A DNA stretch of 64,000 nucleotides from Eubacteriales bacterium. Lineage in GTDB: Bacteria; Bacillota; Clostridia; Oscillospirales; Butyricicoccaceae. Made by a program: the position numbers and the translations under genes. The notes under the pieces are model-generated. The model searched no databases and was not told where the DNA came from. It saw only the letters and a list, made by a program, of their open reading frames with translations. Shown piece after piece: positions 25,337 to 34,998 of this stretch. Position 1 is the stretch's first letter. Every line of letters begins with the position of its first letter. The stretch is from NCBI GenBank assembly GCA_030539335.1, contig JAUNSG010000002.1:186001-250000 (forward strand). The letters run 5' to 3'.

Positions 25337-26624
25337 AAAATTTAGCATCCTTTCGTTTAATTGCCTGCAATACTTCATTCCGGTTGCGCTCATCAATATC
25401 AGCATAATCCTCCGGTCGGAACGGAATCTCATCCGCTTCCAGAGGCTTACTCATATCGGCATTCTCTGCAATATGATGCGCCGCACGTTCAGCAAACACA
25501 AGGCTCTCCAGCAGCGAATTGCTGGCCAGACGATTGCGTCCGTGTACACCGTTGCAGCTCGTTTCGCCACAGGCATACAGTCCCTCCATCGAGGTCTTGC
25601 TGTCGCTGTTCACCTTGATGCCACCCATAAAGTAATGCTGTCCCGGAGTGACCGGAATGCCTTCCTTTGTCATATCAATGCCCTCTTCCAGGCAGCGATT
25701 GTAGATATTCGGGAAGCGCTTTTTGATAAATTCACTGTCCAGATGGGAGATATCCAGCTCCACATACGGACGCTTGTCCAGCTTCATCTGCTTGCAGATA
25801 GCCTCCGAAACGACATCGCGCGGCAGCAGTTCATCGACAAACCGTTCGCCCGCCTTGTTGTACAATCTGGCGCCCTCGCCGCGAACCGATTCGGAAATCA
25901 GGAAACGACGGCCCGGCTTGTTGGTATACAACGTCGTCGGATGAATCTGGATATAGTTGATATTCTCAATCTCCAAGCCATGGCGCATGGCGATGGCGAG
26001 AGAATCGCCCGCAATGTGCGGGAAATTCGTGGAGAACTGGAACACGCCGCCCAGGCCGCCCGTGCACAGGACAACCGCATGAGCGCGAACCTCTTCGTAG
26101 CTGCCATCCGGCTTGCGAACAACCGCACCGCGGCAGACATTGGTTTCCTTATCACAGAGAATATCTACCATGGTGGTATCTTCTAAAATTGTAATATTGT
26201 CGCGCTCCTGCGCACGAGCCAGCAGCTTTCCGGTGATCTCGCGTCCGGTTAAGTCCTCATGGAACAGGATGCGATTCTCCGAATGAGCACCTTCGCGCGT
26301 AAAGACAAAATGGCCATTCTCATCGCGCTGAAAATCAACGCCATACGCTACCAATTGCTCGACAATATGCTGGGAATAGCGCAGCATAATGTCCACGGAC
26401 TCCTTGTTATTTTCATAATGTCCGGCACGCATGGTGTCCTCAAAATAGCTATCATAGTCCTCATCGTCCAACAGCATGCACATGCCGCCCTGCGCGAGAA
26501 ATGAATCCGCCTCGTCTGCTTTGCTTTTCGTAATCGCTAAAACACGATACTGCTCCGGCAGGCTGAGTGCGGCGAACAGACCAGCAGCGCCGGTGCCGAC
26601 TACCAAAACGTCAGCAGTTACCAT
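25308..26624 (-). CDS. nadB: L-aspartate oxidase
   Basis: FAD enzyme oxidising aspartate to iminoaspartate. 438 residues from ATG 26624, with GGGGGAGA upstream; an in-frame extension to 26708 overlaps nadA and is not needed. N-terminal dinucleotide motif VLVVGTGAAGLFAAL, catalytic-type HSENRI and GGLGGVFQFSTN segments, and GGIKVNSDSKTSMEGLYACGE near the flavin-binding C-terminus. About 90 residues shorter than the E. coli enzyme, lacking most of the C-terminal helical domain, as in other short clostridial NadB. Confidence 0.94.
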   Translation of the reverse strand: MVTADVLVVGTGAAGLFAALSLPEQYRVLAITKSKADEADSFLAQGGMCMLLDDEDYDSYFEDTMRAGHYENNKESVDIMLRYSQHIVEQLVAYGVDFQRDENGHFVFTREGAHSENRILFHEDLTGREITGKLLARAQERDNITILEDTTMVDILCDKETNVCRGAVVRKPDGSYEEVRAHAVVLCTGGLGGVFQFSTNFPHIAGDSLAIAMRHGLEIENINYIQIHPTTLYTNKPGRRFLISESVRGEGARLYNKAGERFVDELLPRDVVSEAICKQMKLDKRPYVELDISHLDSEFIKKRFPNIYNRCLEEGIDMTKEGIPVTPGQHYFMGGIKVNSDSKTSMEGLYACGETSCNGVHGRNRLASNSLLESLVFAERAAHHIAENADMSKPLEADEIPFRPEDYADIDERNRNEVLQAIKRKDAKFYEQWLRDDS

Positions 26625-26637
26625 AAATGTCTCCCCC

Positions 26638-27546
26638 TCACTGCGCGAGCTCACGCATACGTACCAGCGCGCCCTTTGCTTCTTCACGCAGCTTTTCCGG
26701 CATTTCAACCTGATTGTCGAAGCCTTCTAATGTATGCAATACTTTTTCCAGCGTGACCTTCTTCATATCTTCGCAGACACCAAGCTGCTCAAACGGATAG
26801 AAGATCTTGTCCGGATTTTGTGTTTTGAGCCGGTACATAACGCCCGGTTCGGTTACAATAATAAATTCTTTTGCGTCTGACTGTGTCGCATAGTTGATGA
26901 TACCGGATGTACTGCCCGCATAATCACACAGTGCAACTGCCTCCGGAACACATTCCGGATGAATCAGAACCTTTGCCTCCGGATGTTCGGCCTTTGCCGC
27001 ACGGATTCCTTCCGCCGTCACGCGGGAATGAATTGGGCAGCAGCCATTGTGAAAATGAAAGCTCTTCTCCGGCATATCCTTCGCCAGGAAACGGCCAAGG
27101 TTGCAGTCCGGAATAAAGCAGATATCTTCGTTAGGCAGCGCCTCGACAATCTTCTTGGCATTTGCGGACGTGACAATGACATCCGAAACGGCTTTACATT
27201 CGCTGGTCGAGTTGATATAACATACCACCGCGCAGTCCGGATACTCCTTGCGCATCTCTGCGACATCCTCCGGTGTAATCATATGGGCCATCGGACAATC
27301 CGCCGTCAGATCCGGCATAAGAATGGTCTTTTCCGGGCTGAGAATTTTTGCACTTTCGCCCATAAAGCGGACGCCACAGAACAAGATGGTACTCTGCGGA
27401 GCATCTGCAGCAATCTTGCTCAGATAATAGGAATCGCCGATATAATCGGCGATATCCTGTACTTCGTCCTCTACATAAAAATGTGCAAGCACAACGACGT
27501 CCTTTTCTTTTTTCAGTTGTTCGATGCGCTCAGTCATCTGTTTCAT
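26638..27546 (-). CDS. nadA: Quinolinate synthase A
   Basis: 4Fe-4S enzyme condensing iminoaspartate with dihydroxyacetone phosphate to quinolinate. 302 residues with three pseudo-repeated domains: LAHFYVEDEVQDIADYIGDS, the FCGVRFMGESAKIL cysteine region, CYINSTSECKAVSD and HPECVPEAV; Cys ligands can be picked out in each. It is the first gene of nadA-nadB-nadC. Confidence 0.95.
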   Translation of the reverse strand: MKQMTERIEQLKKEKDVVVLAHFYVEDEVQDIADYIGDSYYLSKIAADAPQSTILFCGVRFMGESAKILSPEKTILMPDLTADCPMAHMITPEDVAEMRKEYPDCAVVCYINSTSECKAVSDVIVTSANAKKIVEALPNEDICFIPDCNLGRFLAKDMPEKSFHFHNGCCPIHSRVTAEGIRAAKAEHPEAKVLIHPECVPEAVALCDYAGSTSGIINYATQSDAKEFIIVTEPGVMYRLKTQNPDKIFYPFEQLGVCEDMKKVTLEKVLHTLEGFDNQVEMPEKLREEAKGALVRMRELAQ

Positions 27547-27601
27547 GTCTTTTACGATCTCCCTAATATTGTGGAATATAATTTAAGTTATACTAATTTG
27601 T

Positions 27602-27630
27602 ATTCTACCACAAAAGTACAGTGTACGCAA
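27602..27630 (-). promoter_or_regulatory. Promoter of nadABC
   Basis: Minus strand TTGCGT (27630-27625), 17-base spacer, TAGAAT (27607-27602). An imperfect inverted repeat (TTGTGG...CCACAA arms, about 27571-27613) spans the -10 and start, and could be the site of a niacin-type repressor; the regulator is not in the window. Confidence 0.55.
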
Positions 27631-27685
27631 GAGAATTCCCCAGAACTTCTGCAAGTTCACAAAAAAATCCCACAATTTTACTGTT

Positions 27686-28576
27686 TTATTTGGCGATCGC
27701 CGCCAATGTCTCCTCCATAGTAGGCGCCGAAAGCGCTGCTCCCTTGCGCGTAACCGCAATTCCGGCTGCATATGTCGCGATTTTGAGCGCTTCCGCCGGC
27801 TTCTTGCCTTGCAGATAAGCCGCAATAAAATATCCCTCAAAGATATCGCCGGCAGCCGTTGCATCGACCGCCCGCACCTTTGTCGCCGGCTGATAAGCGC
27901 TGGATGTCTTATCCTGATAGAACGCTCCCTGCGCGCCCAGTGTCAGGACGCACTTGGTGTCCGGATAATACTGTCTCATACCAATCAGGATGTCTCCCGG
28001 CTGAACAAAGGTCGTGAGCTGTTTTCCCTCAACCTCATTGACGAAAAACATCGAAACCTTGGTGAGGTCATATTGCCGGAGCATATTGTCAAATGGCGAC
28101 GGATTGAGAATAATCATCATCTTCTTCTCATAAGCCCGCTCAATGGCATAGTCCAAATTGGAAATTTCATTCTGTAGGACCAGTGCATCGCCTTCGCCAA
28201 ACTGCTCCAGAACCTCGTCAATATATTCCTGTGTAATATCGAAATTCGCGCCGCCATACGTCATGACCGCATTCTGTCCCATCTTGTCCACCTGAATCAT
28301 TGCATGTCCAGAAGGACGATCCTCAAGTTGACGGATCAGAGACGTATCGACTCCCTCATTCCGCAGGGTTTCCAGCAGCAGTGTGCCGTCTGCTCCAATA
28401 CATCCCGCATGGCATACCTCAAGGCCCGCACGGGTCATCGCGATCGACTGGTTCAGTCCTTTGCCGCCGGCAAAAACCTTCCGATCCAACGCAGCCTGCG
28501 TTTCCTTTGCCTGCATAATGTGATCCAGAGAATAGGTATAATCAATATTCAGAGAACCTAGATTGAGTACTTTCAT
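27686..28576 (-). CDS. PfkB-family sugar kinase (ribokinase-like)
   Basis: ATP-dependent kinase, probably ribokinase. 296 residues from ATG 28576, preceded by GGAGGTG. N-terminal LGSLNIDYTY, FAGGKGLNQSIA with the GGKGxNQA signature, and the C-terminal signature VDATAAGDIFEGYF, where the catalytic-base Asp is kept although the usual TGAGD is TAAGD. No sugar transporter is adjacent, so the substrate is an inference from GGKGLNQ. Confidence 0.85.
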   Translation of the reverse strand: MKVLNLGSLNIDYTYSLDHIMQAKETQAALDRKVFAGGKGLNQSIAMTRAGLEVCHAGCIGADGTLLLETLRNEGVDTSLIRQLEDRPSGHAMIQVDKMGQNAVMTYGGANFDITQEYIDEVLEQFGEGDALVLQNEISNLDYAIERAYEKKMMIILNPSPFDNMLRQYDLTKVSMFFVNEVEGKQLTTFVQPGDILIGMRQYYPDTKCVLTLGAQGAFYQDKTSSAYQPATKVRAVDATAAGDIFEGYFIAAYLQGKKPAEALKIATYAAGIAVTRKGAALSAPTMEETLAAIAK

Positions 28577-28617
28577 AAATACACACCTCCAGCATAAATT
28601 CATTCCAATCTAACTTT

Positions 28618-28646
28618 ATTATACGGTTTTTCCTGCACAATAACAA
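28618..28646 (-). promoter_or_regulatory. Promoter of the PfkB-family kinase
   Basis: Minus strand TTGTTA (28646-28641), 17-base spacer, TATAAT (28623-28618), 42 bases before the ATG. Confidence 0.65.
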
Positions 28647-28737
28647 GTAATTCTTTCATCCTCAGCAAGATATTGTAAGAGTCCTGCTCATTTTTTTCAA
28701 AAGAACGGGAATTTTAAAAAAGCTCGACCATTTTCGC

Positions 28738-28766
28738 TTGACTTTACCCCAAAAACTCCTTATGAT
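28738..28766 (+). promoter_or_regulatory. Promoter of smpB
   Basis: TTGACT, 17-base spacer, TATGAT; 35 bases before the smpB start. Confidence 0.7.
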
Positions 28767-28801
28767 ATAAGGTACTGAAATTTGCAAAGGAGGGTTTTGC
28801 C

Positions 28802-29269
28802 ATGGCAGTTTCCAAAAAAGGCACAAAACAAATCACGTCCAACAAAAAAGCATGGCATGACTACTTTGTGGAAGATCGGTATGAATGCGGCATTGAGCTG
28901 TTTGGCACAGAGGTCAAATCCATCCGCCAGGGAACCGTCAGCCTAAAGGATTCCTATTGCATCTTTAAAGATGGGGAACTGTTTGTCAAGGGGATGCATA
29001 TCAGCCCCTATGAAAAGGGAAACATCTTTAATAAGGATCCGCTGCGCATCCGCAAGCTGCTTCTGCACAAGAAGGAAATCTTGAATCTGTTCGGCAAGAC
29101 CAAACAGGACGGCTATACGCTGGTTCCCCTTTCCCTGTATTTCAAGAACGCCCGCGTCAAGCTGGAGCTCGGTTTGTGCAAGGGCAAAAAGCTGTATGAC
29201 AAGCGGGCCGCCGCTGCCAAGCGGGACGCGGCACGGGAAATGGATCGTGCTTTAAAATCACGCCGTTAA
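28802..29269 (+). CDS. smpB: SsrA-binding protein SmpB
   Basis: Binds tmRNA and delivers it to stalled ribosomes in trans-translation. 155 residues: OB-fold start with [30 protein letters not shown], the [12 protein letters not shown] segment and a basic C-terminal tail ([16 protein letters not shown]) that enters the mRNA channel. AAAGGAGGG precedes the ATG. It lies 29 bases upstream of the tmRNA gene itself, the usual pairing in many Firmicutes. Confidence 0.97.
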   Translation: MAVSKKGTKQITSNKKAWHDYFVEDRYECGIELFGTEVKSIRQGTVSLKDSYCIFKDGELFVKGMHISPYEKGNIFNKDPLRIRKLLLHKKEILNLFGKTKQDGYTLVPLSLYFKNARVKLELGLCKGKKLYDKRAAAAKRDAAREMDRALKSRR

Positions 29270-29298
29270 TGGTATGGAAAATTGTTGTTCTTCTACCC

Positions 29299-29650
29299 GG
29301 GGGCGTACCGGTTTCGACGGGGGCGCAGAATCTGGGATAGCGGGCCGCAGTGAGGATCTGCGTAAAAAGTCTCAACTGTTTATAAATTAAACAACAACAA
29401 TTATTCTTTACAGGCTGCCTAATTAGGCGAGCCCGTTCTGCCTGAGAGTATCGCGGCTTAGGACAGAGCGTCATTTAGCGATGAACGTGCGGCGGGTAAG
29501 CTTTGCCCCGCCCATGAATGATGAAGCTACTGAAGCAGTAAGCCTGTCATTTGGCGTGCTGTGGAGGGAATGTCAGTAAAATGACTGCGCCCGGAGAAGT
29601 CCTTGAGGAAGTACTTTCGGACAGGGGTTCGACTCCCCTCGCCTCCACCA
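29299..29650 (+). ncRNA. ssrA: tmRNA (SsrA)
   Basis: 352 bases. The tRNA-like ends pair (GGGGGCG with CGCCTCC) and the 3' end is TTCGACTCCCC then CGCCTCCACCA with encoded CCA. The 5' domain has the conserved ACCGGTTTCGACGGGG. The messenger part ends AAC AAC AAC AAT TAT TCT TTA CAG GCT GCC TAA, giving a tag ending NNNNYSLQAA; the exact resume codon is not clear from sequence alone. Confidence 0.97.
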
Positions 29651-29723
29651 AAAACATATTAGCGCCAGCCGTTATCGCATTGCGGCTGGCGCTTTTTCTT
29701 TCTTTTCAAACAGAATGCTGTAT

Positions 29724-30503
29724 TTATCCGCACTCCGGAATCTCTCCCACGCCGTCCAATACCAGACGCGGGCGATATGGGAACCGTTCGATCTCCGCCC
29801 GGTCTGTCACTCCGGACAGGACCAGTACCGTATCCAGCCCGGTTTCAATCCCGGCGATCATATCGGTGTCCATGCGGTCACCGATCATGACCGTATCCCC
29901 CGAGTGGGCGCCCAACAGGCGCAGGCCGGTCCGCATCATCAATGGATTTGGCTTTCCGACAAAATATGCCTTTTTCCCGGTCGCCATCTCAATGGGGGCG
30001 ATCAAGGCGCGGCAGCCTGGGAGAATTCCGCTCTCGGACGGCCCGGTCAAGTCACTGTTTGTACCGATCAGACGCGCGCCGCGATCGACCAGGCGGATGG
30101 CCTTGACAATCTGATCATAGTGATAACTGTCCGGTTCCCCGAACACCACATAATCCGGATCAATGTCGTTGATCGGAATCCCCTCGGCATACAGTGCATT
30201 GAGCAAACCATGCTCCCCGATCGCATATACGCTGCATCTGGGTGCCTGCGTCTTCAAAAAGCTTGCCATCGCCTGTGCGCTGGTATAAAAATGACTGGCA
30301 TCCACCTCCAGCCCCATGCGTGCCAGCTTCTGCTGCAATTCCACAGGGGTCAGACGGCTGGAATTGGTCAGGAACAAAAAGCTCTTCTGTTCTGCATACA
30401 GCCAATCCACAAATTCGCGGACACCCGGCAGAAGCCGATTGCCATGATAGATGACACCATCCATGTCGCACAAAAATCCGCTTTTGTTTCGAAGTTCGTT
30501 CAT
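29724..30503 (-). CDS. HAD-superfamily IIA phosphatase, NagD/AraL-like
   Basis: 259 residues. Motif I FLCDMDGVIYHGNRL with both Asp residues, motif II FLTNSSRLTP, the class IIA cap, Lys in KKAYFVGKPNPLMM and motif IV MIGDRMDTDMIAG. These enzymes dephosphorylate sugar phosphates or p-nitrophenyl phosphate in vitro; the substrate here is unknown. It lies downstream of phoU and could be co-expressed in phosphate starvation, but the 50-base gap leaves this open. Confidence 0.9.
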   Translation of the reverse strand: MNELRNKSGFLCDMDGVIYHGNRLLPGVREFVDWLYAEQKSFLFLTNSSRLTPVELQQKLARMGLEVDASHFYTSAQAMASFLKTQAPRCSVYAIGEHGLLNALYAEGIPINDIDPDYVVFGEPDSYHYDQIVKAIRLVDRGARLIGTNSDLTGPSESGILPGCRALIAPIEMATGKKAYFVGKPNPLMMRTGLRLLGAHSGDTVMIGDRMDTDMIAGIETGLDTVLVLSGVTDRAEIERFPYRPRLVLDGVGEIPECG

Positions 30504-30553
30504 TGCTTCCTTTCTCCGTCAATTCTTATTCTTTCCATCTGCACGAAATCCGC

Positions 30554-31210
30554 TCAGATCACGCGGGCATCCTTATGCTCTCCGGTGAGGGAAAACACAA
30601 CCCATTCCGCCGTATTGACTGCGTGATCACCGATACGCTCCAAATACTTCGCGATCATCAGCAGATCCATAATCTGTTCCGCATTTCCCGCCGATTTCTG
30701 CACCTGCTGAATCAGCTCATCCCGTGTCCGCAGGAAGGCGCGATCCACCACATTGTCATAATCAATGACCAGATGAGCCTTGTCCAGATCGCCCTCTACA
30801 AAGGCGTCGATCGCACCGCGTACCATCTTGATCGCCGCTACCGCCATCTCGCTCATGCCCTCCGGCATGGAAAACCCGGGGTTCTTACACAAAAACAGGG
30901 TGACTTCTGCAATATCTGCCGCCTGATCGCCAATGCGTTCCAAATCGGTAATCATTTTGAGCGCGGTGGAAACATTGCGCAAATCCGTCGCAACCGGCTG
31001 CTGCTGCAACAGAAGCCGCAGGCAACGGCGTTCGATGTTTTTTTCCAGCTCGTCGATCTGGTCATCGTTCTCCATGACGCCATGCGCCAGTGTTTCATCC
31101 ATGTTCTTGAGCGCCTGTACGGTAGAGCTGATCGCCGTCTCTGCCAGCGATGCCATACGGATCAGCTCTTCATGCATCGCTCTCAATTCGCCCTCAAATT
31201 TTGTTCTCAT
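30554..31210 (-). CDS. phoU: Phosphate transport regulator PhoU
   Basis: Negative regulator of Pst uptake and of the Pho sensor kinase. 218 residues, nearly all helical, with the two PhoU repeats carrying the metal-binding E/D signatures (LERIGDQAADIAE and LERIGDHAVNTAEWVVF). It is the last gene of pstSCAB-phoU, 12 bases after pstB. Confidence 0.96.
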   Translation of the reverse strand: MRTKFEGELRAMHEELIRMASLAETAISSTVQALKNMDETLAHGVMENDDQIDELEKNIERRCLRLLLQQQPVATDLRNVSTALKMITDLERIGDQAADIAEVTLFLCKNPGFSMPEGMSEMAVAAIKMVRGAIDAFVEGDLDKAHLVIDYDNVVDRAFLRTRDELIQQVQKSAGNAEQIMDLLMIAKYLERIGDHAVNTAEWVVFSLTGEHKDARVI

Positions 31211-31222
31211 ACCACAGCCTCC

Positions 31223-31975
31223 TTATCCGAACCGTCCTGTGATGTAATCTTCTGTCCGCTTGTCCCTCGGGCTGGAAAACAGTTCGCCTGTCTCGCTGTA
31301 CTCCACCACCTCGCCGAGGAGGAAAAATGCGGTACGGTCGGAAATACGCGCTGCCTGCTGCATATTGTGCGTGACCATAATGATCGTATAGTCTTTCTTC
31401 AGGTCTTCCACCAGCTCCTCGACCTTGTTGGTGGAAATTGGGTCCAGCGCCGAGGTCGGTTCATCCATCAGCAGCACTTCCGGCTCAATTGCCAGCGCAC
31501 GGGCGATACACAGGCGCTGCTGCTGTCCGCCGGACATGCCCAGTGCGCTCTTATCCAGCCGGTCCTTGACCTCATCCCAAATTGCCGCGCCGCGCAGGCT
31601 GCGTTCCACGATTTCATCCAACCTGCGCTTGCTGTGAATCCCATGCGTGCGCGGTCCAAATGCAATGTTGTCGTAAATGCTCATCGGGAACGGATTCGGC
31701 TTCTGGAATACCATGCCGACACGGCGGCGCAGCAGGTTGACATCCATGTCCCCATAGATGTCCTCGCCATCCAGTGTGACTTTTCCATCGATCTTACACC
31801 CCTCAACCAGATCGTTCATGCGATTGAGCGACTTGAGCAGAGTGGATTTTCCACAGCCGGACGGTCCGATAAACGCCGTAACTTCATTCTCCGGCAGGTC
31901 AATGTTGATATTTTTCAGGGCATGGAACGTACCATAATGCAGTTCCAGATCCTTTACCATAATTTTTGTATTCAT
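31223..31975 (-). CDS. pstB: Phosphate ABC transporter ATP-binding protein
   Basis: 250 residues from ATG 31975, chosen for GGAGA seven bases upstream; an ATG at 31996 overlapping the pstA stop is also possible. Walker [17 protein letters not shown], signature [15 protein letters not shown], Walker [13 protein letters not shown] and the switch His in VTHNMQQA. Energises phosphate import through PstC/PstA. Confidence 0.96.
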   Translation of the reverse strand: MNTKIMVKDLELHYGTFHALKNINIDLPENEVTAFIGPSGCGKSTLLKSLNRMNDLVEGCKIDGKVTLDGEDIYGDMDVNLLRRRVGMVFQKPNPFPMSIYDNIAFGPRTHGIHSKRRLDEIVERSLRGAAIWDEVKDRLDKSALGMSGGQQQRLCIARALAIEPEVLLMDEPTSALDPISTNKVEELVEDLKKDYTIIMVTHNMQQAARISDRTAFFLLGEVVEYSETGELFSSPRDKRTEDYITGRFG

Positions 31976-31995
31976 CCATGTATCTCCTATATCCA

Positions 31996-32904
31996 TTACG
32001 ATTTCGTCAGCTTACGTGCAACCAGGGCGGAAATTGTATTCATCACCAGGACAATCAGCAGCAGGACAACTGCGGTTGCATACGCCTGATTGGTGTGCAG
32101 GCCCTCACTCGACAGGCAGTACATATGAACCGCCAGCGTACGTCCGGAGGATAACAGGCCGCTCGCCGCATCTGTTGCAGTGCCTGCGGTGTACATCAGC
32201 GCCGCCGTCTCGCCGACGACACGGCCGACGGCAAGGATAATTCCCGCCAGAATACCCGGCATCGCACTTGGCAGCACGATACGGAAGGTCGTACGCAGCT
32301 TGCCCGCACCCAGGCCAAAGCTCGCTTCCCGGTACAGATCCGGCACGGCAAGCAGCGCTTCTTCCGTGCTTCGCATAATCAGCGGAAGAATCATAATCGC
32401 CAGGGTCAGCGCACCGGCCGCCAGGGACATCCCCCAGCCGAGCTGTGTCACAAAGAACAGCAAGCCGAACAGGCCGTATACAATCGATGGAATACCGGAC
32501 AGCGTTTCTGTCGTCAGGCGGATCAGTCCAACCAGACGGTTGCCGCGCTTGGCATACTCCACCAGATACACTGCGGTAAAGACACTGATCGGGATGGCAA
32601 TCAGCAGGGACAGGCCGGTCATCTTCAAGGTTGTGACAATCGCCGGCATCATGGAACAGTTATCCGAGGTGTATTTCCACTCAAACAGGGACGGTGTCAA
32701 ATATGGAATGCCGCGGACCAAAATATAGCCGATCAGAAACAGCAGAACAAAGAAGGTCAGACCTGCTGCGGCATAGACAGCGCCGCGCAGCCCCAATGCC
32801 TGTGCCCTTCCACTTGGTGTCTTCGACGGTGTCCGGCGCGCGACGTGCTCCCGGGAATCCAGCACATTCCGCCGGTATCCCATCGCCGTTGTCGGTTCAT
32901 TCAT
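31996..32904 (-). CDS. pstA: Phosphate ABC transporter permease PstA
   Basis: 302 residues with six membrane helices; the long positively charged cytoplasmic N-terminus precedes the first helix (about 42-65). The EAA-type loop is recognisable in [21 protein letters not shown]. Overlaps pstC by four bases (ATGA). Confidence 0.95.
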   Translation of the reverse strand: MNEPTTAMGYRRNVLDSREHVARRTPSKTPSGRAQALGLRGAVYAAAGLTFFVLLFLIGYILVRGIPYLTPSLFEWKYTSDNCSMMPAIVTTLKMTGLSLLIAIPISVFTAVYLVEYAKRGNRLVGLIRLTTETLSGIPSIVYGLFGLLFFVTQLGWGMSLAAGALTLAIMILPLIMRSTEEALLAVPDLYREASFGLGAGKLRTTFRIVLPSAMPGILAGIILAVGRVVGETAALMYTAGTATDAASGLLSSGRTLAVHMYCLSSEGLHTNQAYATAVVLLLIVLVMNTISALVARKLTKS

Positions 32905-33767
32905 GCAGACTCTCCTCTCTTCTTAATAACCGAAAAGGTAAGGTTGATGATTAGAATAAAGACAAACAGGACAACCCCGGTTGCAATCAGCGCCTCGCGG
33001 TGAATGCCGGTCGCATAGCCCATTTCCAGAACAATATTGGCGGTCATCGTCCGCACACCCTTAAATAGGCTGCGCGGCAGGATCGCCTGATTTCCGGCTA
33101 CCATGATAACCGCCATGGTTTCGCCGATGGCGCGTCCGATTCCCAGCACAATCGCTGCCAGAATTCCGGATTTTGCCGCCGGGAGAACTGCATAAAAGAC
33201 CGCGCGTTCATGCGTCGCACCGAGCGCCAGCGCTCCCTCATAATAGCTGTCCGGCACCGCACGGATGGCGGATTCGCTCAGGTTGATGATGGTCGGGAGA
33301 ATCATAATACCCAGCAGGACTGCCGCCGCCAGCAGGCTGACACCGGCACATCCCGGAATGTTTCGCAGCAGCGGAACAAGTACCACCATTCCGAAGAAGC
33401 CGTAAAGAATGGATGGAATTCCCGCCATGAGCTGAACCATTGGTTCCAGCACGCCATGCAGCGACTTCGGACAAAAGCGCGACAGGAAAACCGCGGTCAA
33501 AATGCCGATCGGCACACCGATGACAATGGCGCCCAGTGTGACGCAGACACTGCCGACGATCATCGGCAAGATCCCAAAGGATGCCGGTTCGTTCTTCGGC
33601 GCCCAAGTCGTACCCAGCAGGAAGTTTCCAAATCCAATTTCCTTCATCGCCGGAATGCCGTTTGCAAACATGAAATAGCAAATCAGCAACACCGCGACGA
33701 TGGAAACACAGGCACAGAGGAAAAACAGCCCTGCCATACTTTTTTCTACTATTTGTTGTTTTTTCAT
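32901..33767 (-). CDS. pstC: Phosphate ABC transporter permease PstC
   Basis: 288 residues with six membrane helices; EAA loop YEGALALGATHERAVFYAVLP and the conserved MVQLMAGIPSILYGFFG segment. Pairs with PstA to form the channel. Follows pstS after a 97-base gap that holds a hairpin. Confidence 0.95.
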   Translation of the reverse strand: MKKQQIVEKSMAGLFFLCACVSIVAVLLICYFMFANGIPAMKEIGFGNFLLGTTWAPKNEPASFGILPMIVGSVCVTLGAIVIGVPIGILTAVFLSRFCPKSLHGVLEPMVQLMAGIPSILYGFFGMVVLVPLLRNIPGCAGVSLLAAAVLLGIMILPTIINLSESAIRAVPDSYYEGALALGATHERAVFYAVLPAAKSGILAAIVLGIGRAIGETMAVIMVAGNQAILPRSLFKGVRTMTANIVLEMGYATGIHREALIATGVVLFVFILIINLTFSVIKKRGESA

Positions 33768-33794
33768 TGAGAACCTCTTTCTCGCATAGTGTTT

Positions 33795-33826
33795 CTCCCT
33801 CCGTCAGCCGGAGCTTTGGGAGGGAG
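33795..33826 (-). terminator. Intercistronic hairpin between pstS and pstC
   Basis: CTCCCTCC/GGGAGGGAG stem without a good T-run. Such hairpins after pstS usually limit readthrough or protect the pstS message so that the binding protein is made in excess. Confidence 0.6.
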
Positions 33827-33864
33827 CAAAAGATAAAGAAATCGAGGAAGACAATCGGAGTGTT

Positions 33865-34776
33865 TTATTCGGCGATGTCTGCCCAGTCGGTAATCTCACC
33901 GGTGAATATCTGACGAACCTGTTCGACGGTCAGATTGTCCGTCGCATTTTCCGGGTTGACGATGACGGCAATGCCATCCAATGCGATCTGTATGGACTGC
34001 AGATTGGCGGCTTCTTCATCGCTCAGTTCACGGGACGCCATACCGATATCGCAGATGCCCTCGGCCGTGCTGTTGACGCCGGTCGTCGAGTCAGATGTCT
34101 CAATCGTGATCTTTGCATTCGGATTGATTGTCTCATACGCTTCCTTGAGCTTTTCCATAACCGGAGAAACCGAGCTGGAACCAGCTACCGTAATATCGCC
34201 CTTGGAATTGTCCGATTCAAACGCTTCGGCGTTCGAATCCACCGGAATGTATCCAGCGTCCTGTACGACCTGCTGGCCATCTTCCGAGAGAATGTACTGG
34301 ATAAAGTCCGCAGAAACCCCCTCGGCATCGCCATTCAGCACAATATTGAACGGACGGGAAATGCTGTATTCTCCATCCAGTACGTTTTCTGCGGTTGCGT
34401 CCACGCCGTCAATCTGGACTGCCTTAATGGAATCGTTCAGCGATCCCATCGACGCATAACCAATGGCATTGGCATCCCCGGAAACATTCTGCATCATGAC
34501 CTCGGTCTGGTTCGCAATGATTGCATCCGCCGTCGTGTTGTCGACCTTGCTGCCGCCATCCTCGGTCTGGATACCGGTCAGCTCAATAAATGCGCCGCGG
34601 GTGCCGGAGCCATCCTCACGGGAAATAACACTGATTGCGCCGGACGGTGCGGAGGCTTCTGCTTTCCCCTTTGCGTCGGCACCCGTGGAACCGCCGCATC
34701 CTGCCAGCATCCCGGTCACCATTGCACCGACAAGCAGGGTGCCAAAAATCCGTTTGTTCATCGTTTGTTTGTTCAT
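33865..34776 (-). CDS. pstS: Phosphate-binding lipoprotein PstS
   Basis: 303 residues; signal peptide with lipobox LAGC (Cys near residue 27), then GAISVISREDGSGTRGAFIEL and GSSSVSPVMEKLKEAY, the latter the usual phosphate-binding N-terminal motif. Interestingly the SREDGSGTRGAF segment, normally near the middle, comes first and the GSSSVSP segment follows about 150 residues later. That is a circularly permuted order of the two lobes compared with classical PstS. The gene heads the pst operon. Confidence 0.9.
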   Translation of the reverse strand: MNKQTMNKRIFGTLLVGAMVTGMLAGCGGSTGADAKGKAEASAPSGAISVISREDGSGTRGAFIELTGIQTEDGGSKVDNTTADAIIANQTEVMMQNVSGDANAIGYASMGSLNDSIKAVQIDGVDATAENVLDGEYSISRPFNIVLNGDAEGVSADFIQYILSEDGQQVVQDAGYIPVDSNAEAFESDNSKGDITVAGSSSVSPVMEKLKEAYETINPNAKITIETSDSTTGVNSTAEGICDIGMASRELSDEEAANLQSIQIALDGIAVIVNPENATDNLTVEQVRQIFTGEITDWADIAE

Positions 34777-34830
34777 AATTCCATTCCTTTCTGAACAGAG
34801 AATTGATATTTTTGTTGTTCAACGAGGTCT

Positions 34831-34894
34831 ATTATAGGAATTTTGTGTAAACTTCTCTCGCACAAATCCGTAAAAAGAATGTAATCCCATGTAA
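34831..34894 (-). promoter_or_regulatory. Pho-box-like promoter of the pst operon
   Basis: Minus strand TATAAT (34836-34831) is preceded by TTACA-type repeats at 34894-34890, 34884-34880, 34874-34870 (TTACG) and 34850-34846, the first three on a 10-11 base period. This is the layout of PhoP sites in Firmicutes, which replace a -35 box. No good -35 is visible. Confidence 0.6.
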
Positions 34895-34929
34895 AATCTC
34901 TACGATTTTCCAGCCGAATCCATACATGC

Positions 34930-34962
34930 AAAACAGCTCCCCGCCGAAGCAGGGAGCTGTTT
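34930..34962. terminator. Rho-independent hairpin at the host/element border
   Basis: AAACAGCTCCC/GGGAGCTGTTT with a nine-base loop, A-run on one side and T-run on the other. It would separate transcripts leaving the element from the pst promoter. Confidence 0.75.
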
Positions 34963-34998
34963 CTCCAAGAAAACTTATGTTTAATTTTTATTTGTCCT

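Noticed and set aside
30503..32089. 528-codon plus-strand frame opposite phoU and pstB
   Set aside because: Antisense to two well-defined genes with full motifs; no start signal or family similarity.
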